Part shown: piece after piece, positions 61,303 to 64,000 of the stretch
Layout of the letters: every line of letters starts with the position of its first letter
Numbering within the stretch: the stretch's first letter is position 1
NCBI RefSeq assembly: GCF_004343195.1
Contig: NZ_SMCR01000004.1
Span: 1-64,000, forward strand
Direction of reading: 5' to 3'
Length of the DNA stretch: 64,000 nt
From: Biostraticola tofi
GTDB lineage: Bacteria; Pseudomonadota; Gammaproteobacteria; Enterobacterales; Enterobacteriaceae
Translations under genes and position numbers: made by a program
The notes under the pieces: model-generated
Databases searched by the model: none
What the model saw: the letters and a program-made list of their open reading frames with translations, nothing else
What the model was told of the DNA's origin: nothing

Positions 61303-62514
61303 ATGTTTCTGGCAGAAAGAAGAAATCATATTCTTGCATACCTGGATAAACATGAACGCATCAGTGTTGAGTTCCTGTCTAAAGCATTTAGCGTCTCAAG
61401 AGAAACGATACGCAGTGACTTGAATGCATTAGCACAATTGAACCTGGTCCAGCGCTGTCATGGCGGGGCGGTGATTAACCGGCGCAGCATGCAGTCCACA
61501 TTGATTACTGAAACCGACGGCAACTTTGAAGTTCTTTTGCGGCGTCTCGAAGGCCAGAAGAGAAAACAGGGTTCAATGAATAAAGGAAATATGATGAAAG
61601 GTAAGGTGTGTATTCTCGGTTCCTTTAATGTCGATATTGTCGCGAAAGTGGAACGCTTTCCTAAAGGCGGAGAATCTTTATTGGCGCTGGGCAGTGCGCT
61701 GGGCCCTGGCGGCAAAGGCGCAAATCAGGCGATGGCCGCCAGCCATGCCGGGGCCAAAGTGCATTTCGTTTCTAAAGTCGGCAAAGATCAATTCAGCCAG
61801 TTCGCCTTTGATCATTTGTCTTCGTCCCAAATTCATTCATTCAAACTTTATCAGTCCGAGCACGAGCCTACCGGCAACGCCATTATTTATGTTTCTCAGC
61901 AGGATGGTGAAAATATGATTGCCATCTATCCAGGCGCGAATAAAACCATTACCGATGAAGAGGTTATCGCCATGCAGGCGGAACTATCCGACTCTGAGGT
62001 GCTGCTGGTTCAGTTGGAAAATAACTTCGTCGCCACATTGAATGCAATGAAACTCGCCAAGACCCTGGGCTGTCTGGTTATTCTCAATCCGGCGCCTTAT
62101 TCCAGCGATATTGTCGGCTGCCTGAAATATGTGGATGTCATTACACCGAATGAAACTGAAGCTTCGCTGCTTTCCGGAGTCGATGTCAGGGACCTGGACA
62201 GTGCAAAACAGGCTGCACAGAAAATTGTCGCCCTGGGGGCCGAGCGGGTGATTATAACCATGGGTTCGCGTGGGGCGTTGATTCTAGACAATCAGCAATT
62301 TCAGCATATCCCTGCTTTTCCAGCACTCAGCGTGGATACCACCGGCGCCGGCGATGCCTTTAACGGCGCTTTTGCCGCGGCACTGGCCGGCGGCCAGGCA
62401 ATTGCCCAGGCGGCAACCTATGCCTCGGCCTTTGCTTCCCTGGCCGTTGAGCGCGAAGGCGCCGCTAATATGCCGGACCACCAGCAGGTGGTGGCACGGC
62501 TGGCGCAGCGCTAA
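61303..62514 (+). CDS. DeoR-type helix-turn-helix fused to a PfkB sugar kinase
   Basis: A 403-residue fusion protein. Residues 5-57 are a DeoR helix-turn-helix (SVEFLSKAFSVSRETIRSDL), and residues about 97-403 a ribokinase/PfkB kinase: KVCILGSFNVDIVAKVERFP, the Gly-rich LGPGGKGANQA and the catalytic DTTGAGDAFNGAF. The kinase phosphorylates a sugar or 2-keto-3-deoxy sugar acid and the DNA-binding part may make it a self-regulating sensor. A second ATG at 61591 with AAAGGA 4 bases upstream could yield the kinase alone. It starts a cluster with a DapA-family lyase and an MFS transporter. Confidence 0.88.
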   Translation: MFLAERRNHILAYLDKHERISVEFLSKAFSVSRETIRSDLNALAQLNLVQRCHGGAVINRRSMQSTLITETDGNFEVLLRRLEGQKRKQGSMNKGNMMKGKVCILGSFNVDIVAKVERFPKGGESLLALGSALGPGGKGANQAMAASHAGAKVHFVSKVGKDQFSQFAFDHLSSSQIHSFKLYQSEHEPTGNAIIYVSQQDGENMIAIYPGANKTITDEEVIAMQAELSDSEVLLVQLENNFVATLNAMKLAKTLGCLVILNPAPYSSDIVGCLKYVDVITPNETEASLLSGVDVRDLDSAKQAAQKIVALGAERVIITMGSRGALILDNQQFQHIPAFPALSVDTTGAGDAFNGAFAAALAGGQAIAQAATYASAFASLAVEREGAANMPDHQQVVARLAQR

Positions 62515-62569
62515 CCATTTATTTTGCTGTTTGGCAGGCCACATATCCTGCATTTAAAAGGGTCAGAAG

Positions 62570-63493
62570 ATGAAACAAATCGAAGGTATCGTACCGGTAA
62601 TGCTGACGCCATTTACCGATAATAATGAAATTGACTACCGCGGCTTTGAGAAGCTGATTGACTGGTATCTGGCCAAAGGCGTCGATGCGCTGTTTGCCGT
62701 CTGCCAGTCGAGCGAAATGCAGTTTCTAAGTCTGCCAGAACGGGTGGCTCTCGCCTCTTTTGTGGTGGAAAAAGTGGCTGGACGGATTCCGGTGATTGCC
62801 TCAGGCCACATTAGCGATGCTATCCCAAGTCAGATCGAAGAGCTGACTGCCATGGCGGGCACCGGTATTGATGCGCTGGTGCTGGTGACCAATCATCTGG
62901 ATCCAGAAAACCGGGGCAGTGAGGTGTTTTACCGCACGCTGGATACAGTGCTGGCTGCGTTGCCGGCCCATATGCCGCTAGGATTGTATGAGTGTCCGGC
63001 TCCTTATCGTCGCCTGCTGAGCGATGAGGAGCTGCAGTATTGTGCCAATAGCGGCCGGTTCGTGGTGCTTAAAGATGTCAGTTGCGATTTGCCTACCGTG
63101 ACCCGCCGCGTCAGCCTGGTTGCCGGTACGCCGCTCCATATCATCAATGCCAATGCAGCCATCGCTTTTACCGCCATGCAGGCGGGTTCCAAAGGGTTCA
63201 GCGGGGTATTTACCAATTTCCATCCCGAACTGTACAGCTGGCTTTATCATCGTTCCAGTGCCGATCCGGCGCTGGCGCAGGAACTGGCCACTTTCCTTTC
63301 CCTGGCCGCCGTCACCGAAACCCTGGGATACCCGAAGAATGCCAAGATTTATCATCAGCGGCTGGGTACTTTTGACAGTGCATTTTGCCGGGTGAATAAA
63401 GACGATGTGCTGGAGAAATTTTGGGGATTAACCGTGCTGTTGGATCAAATCAACAGCGGCACTGCCCATTATAACGATAAAATTTCTCAATAA
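62570..63493 (+). CDS. DapA-family aldolase/lyase
   Basis: A 307-residue TIM-barrel enzyme of the dihydrodipicolinate synthase/N-acetylneuraminate lyase superfamily. The Schiff-base lysine is Lys168 in FVVLKDVS and the tyrosine Tyr140 in LGLYECPAPY. The Gly-Thr/Ser-Glu motif of DapA appears here as QSSEM at 46-50, which argues against diaminopimelate synthesis and for a catabolic aldolase. Placed after a sugar kinase and before an MFS transporter, it may cleave a 2-keto-3-deoxy sugar acid. Ribosome binding site: GGGTCAGAAG region just before ATG 62570, weak. Confidence 0.87.
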   Translation: MKQIEGIVPVMLTPFTDNNEIDYRGFEKLIDWYLAKGVDALFAVCQSSEMQFLSLPERVALASFVVEKVAGRIPVIASGHISDAIPSQIEELTAMAGTGIDALVLVTNHLDPENRGSEVFYRTLDTVLAALPAHMPLGLYECPAPYRRLLSDEELQYCANSGRFVVLKDVSCDLPTVTRRVSLVAGTPLHIINANAAIAFTAMQAGSKGFSGVFTNFHPELYSWLYHRSSADPALAQELATFLSLAAVTETLGYPKNAKIYHQRLGTFDSAFCRVNKDDVLEKFWGLTVLLDQINSGTAHYNDKISQ

Positions 63494-63738
63494 ATAATCT
63501 GGCTGTAATGGAGAAGGGCGGATAGCTATTTTTCGCCCGCTATTTACCGGCAAAATTGATCTACCGTTTTAAAAATTCTTTGATGAGTTGATGCTTTGCG
63601 CCCGACATTGAGCGGACGCGGGTAAGCCTTGCTTATCGTTTGCTGATAAGAGGTTAGATAAGAAATCAAACTACGGCGAATATGACGTTCGTAGAGCCGT
63701 GAAGCACTTCACCTGAACCTGTTTACGGACCGACAATA
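63494..63738. other. Gap before the MFS gene
   Basis: 245 bases with no gene. It may hold a separate promoter for the transporter, since the distance is long for a simple operon. No operator recognised. Confidence 0.35.
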
Positions 63739-64000
63739 ATGATGAAAGAACCGACCTCAACCCCAAAAACATTAACACCTACTCCTCATTCACCGGTATC
63801 ACGGTTACGCTGGGGCATTATTATTATATTGTTGACCGCGGCGGTGGTTAATTACCTGGACCGGGCGAATCTAAGCATTGCCAACACCACCATAGCGAAG
63901 GAGTTTGGCTTCAGCTCTACTCAGATGGGGATGCTGCTGTCTGCCTTCCTCTGGCCGTATGCGCTGGCCAATCTGCCGGCCGGTTGGCTGGTGGACAAAC
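63739..64000 (+). CDS. MFS transporter, anion:cation symporter type (partial)
   Basis: The first 87 codons of a transporter cut by the window edge. After a Pro/Thr-rich cytoplasmic start, the first helix IIIILLTAAVVNYLDRANLS carries the NYLDRANLS motif typical of the sugar-acid (glucarate, galactonate, hexuronate) symporters, and the second helix starts MLLSAFLWPYALANLPAGWLVD. The likely substrate is an acidic sugar handled by the two upstream enzymes. Two ATG codons at 63739 and 63742 are both possible. Confidence 0.88.
   Translation, partial: MMKEPTSTPKTLTPTPHSPVSRLRWGIIIILLTAAVVNYLDRANLSIANTTIAKEFGFSSTQMGMLLSAFLWPYALANLPAGWLVDK

Overview
The window reads as chromosome of an enterobacterium (order Enterobacterales). 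It opens in the 3' end of a 23S rRNA gene followed by 5S, tRNA-Thr(GGU) and a second 5S, the layout of Escherichia coli rrnD. From there the backbone follows the E. coli order: aapJQMP (yhdWXYZ), fis-dusB-prmA, panF-yhdT, accBC, csrD, mreBCD, maf, rng, yhdP, tldD, aaeR/aaeXAB, yhcO, darP(yjgA)-pmbA. Differences such as a type II dehydroquinase gene (aroQ) before accB, and two genes that look like host-directed effectors, suggest an insect- or animal-associated relative of Sodalis, Pectobacterium or Yersinia. The genus is an inference. Nearly all core genes are intact, so this is not a strongly reduced symbiont genome.

Region by region: 1-623 is the rRNA/tRNA operon end with its terminator. 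624-3201 holds a 30-codon homologue of the small membrane protein MgtS and an unusually long cation diffusion facilitator. 3210-7615 is a general L-amino-acid ABC operon with a sigma-54 promoter and an NtrC-like site, so it is probably switched on by nitrogen limitation. 7647-10950 is accessory: a 41-bp tandem repeat, a cold-shock gene, an ASCH protein, a candidate ADP-ribosyltransferase-fold effector and a membrane protein. 10951-32139 is dense core genome for nucleoid and tRNA modification, fatty acid synthesis, periplasmic methionine sulfoxide repair, cell shape and envelope lipid traffic. 32304-41964 carries aromatic acid efflux, succinate semialdehyde dehydrogenase, an orphan barstar, ribosome assembly, TldE and a ketopantoate-reductase-like enzyme.

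From 42 kb on the window is mostly accessory: a broken AraC regulator, an orphan protein with an internal duplication, a GH15 glucoamylase-like enzyme, gldA-yjiN, a DUF3772/MscS channel, an OspC-family (ADP-riboxanase, ankyrin) effector, opgD, a DCC protein, the smvA/smvR efflux pair with two matching operators, a GYF-domain membrane protein, an HNH nuclease, a zinc alcohol dehydrogenase and, at the end, a sugar-acid-type catabolic cluster (DeoR-PfkB fusion, DapA-family lyase, MFS transporter cut by the window edge).

The most notable finding is the OspC-family protein at 50605-52110, which keeps the residues I recall as catalytic in Shigella OspC3. No type III secretion genes are in the window, so delivery would depend on a system elsewhere. 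All coordinates and family calls come from reading the sequence by eye and from recalled family sequences; no search was run.
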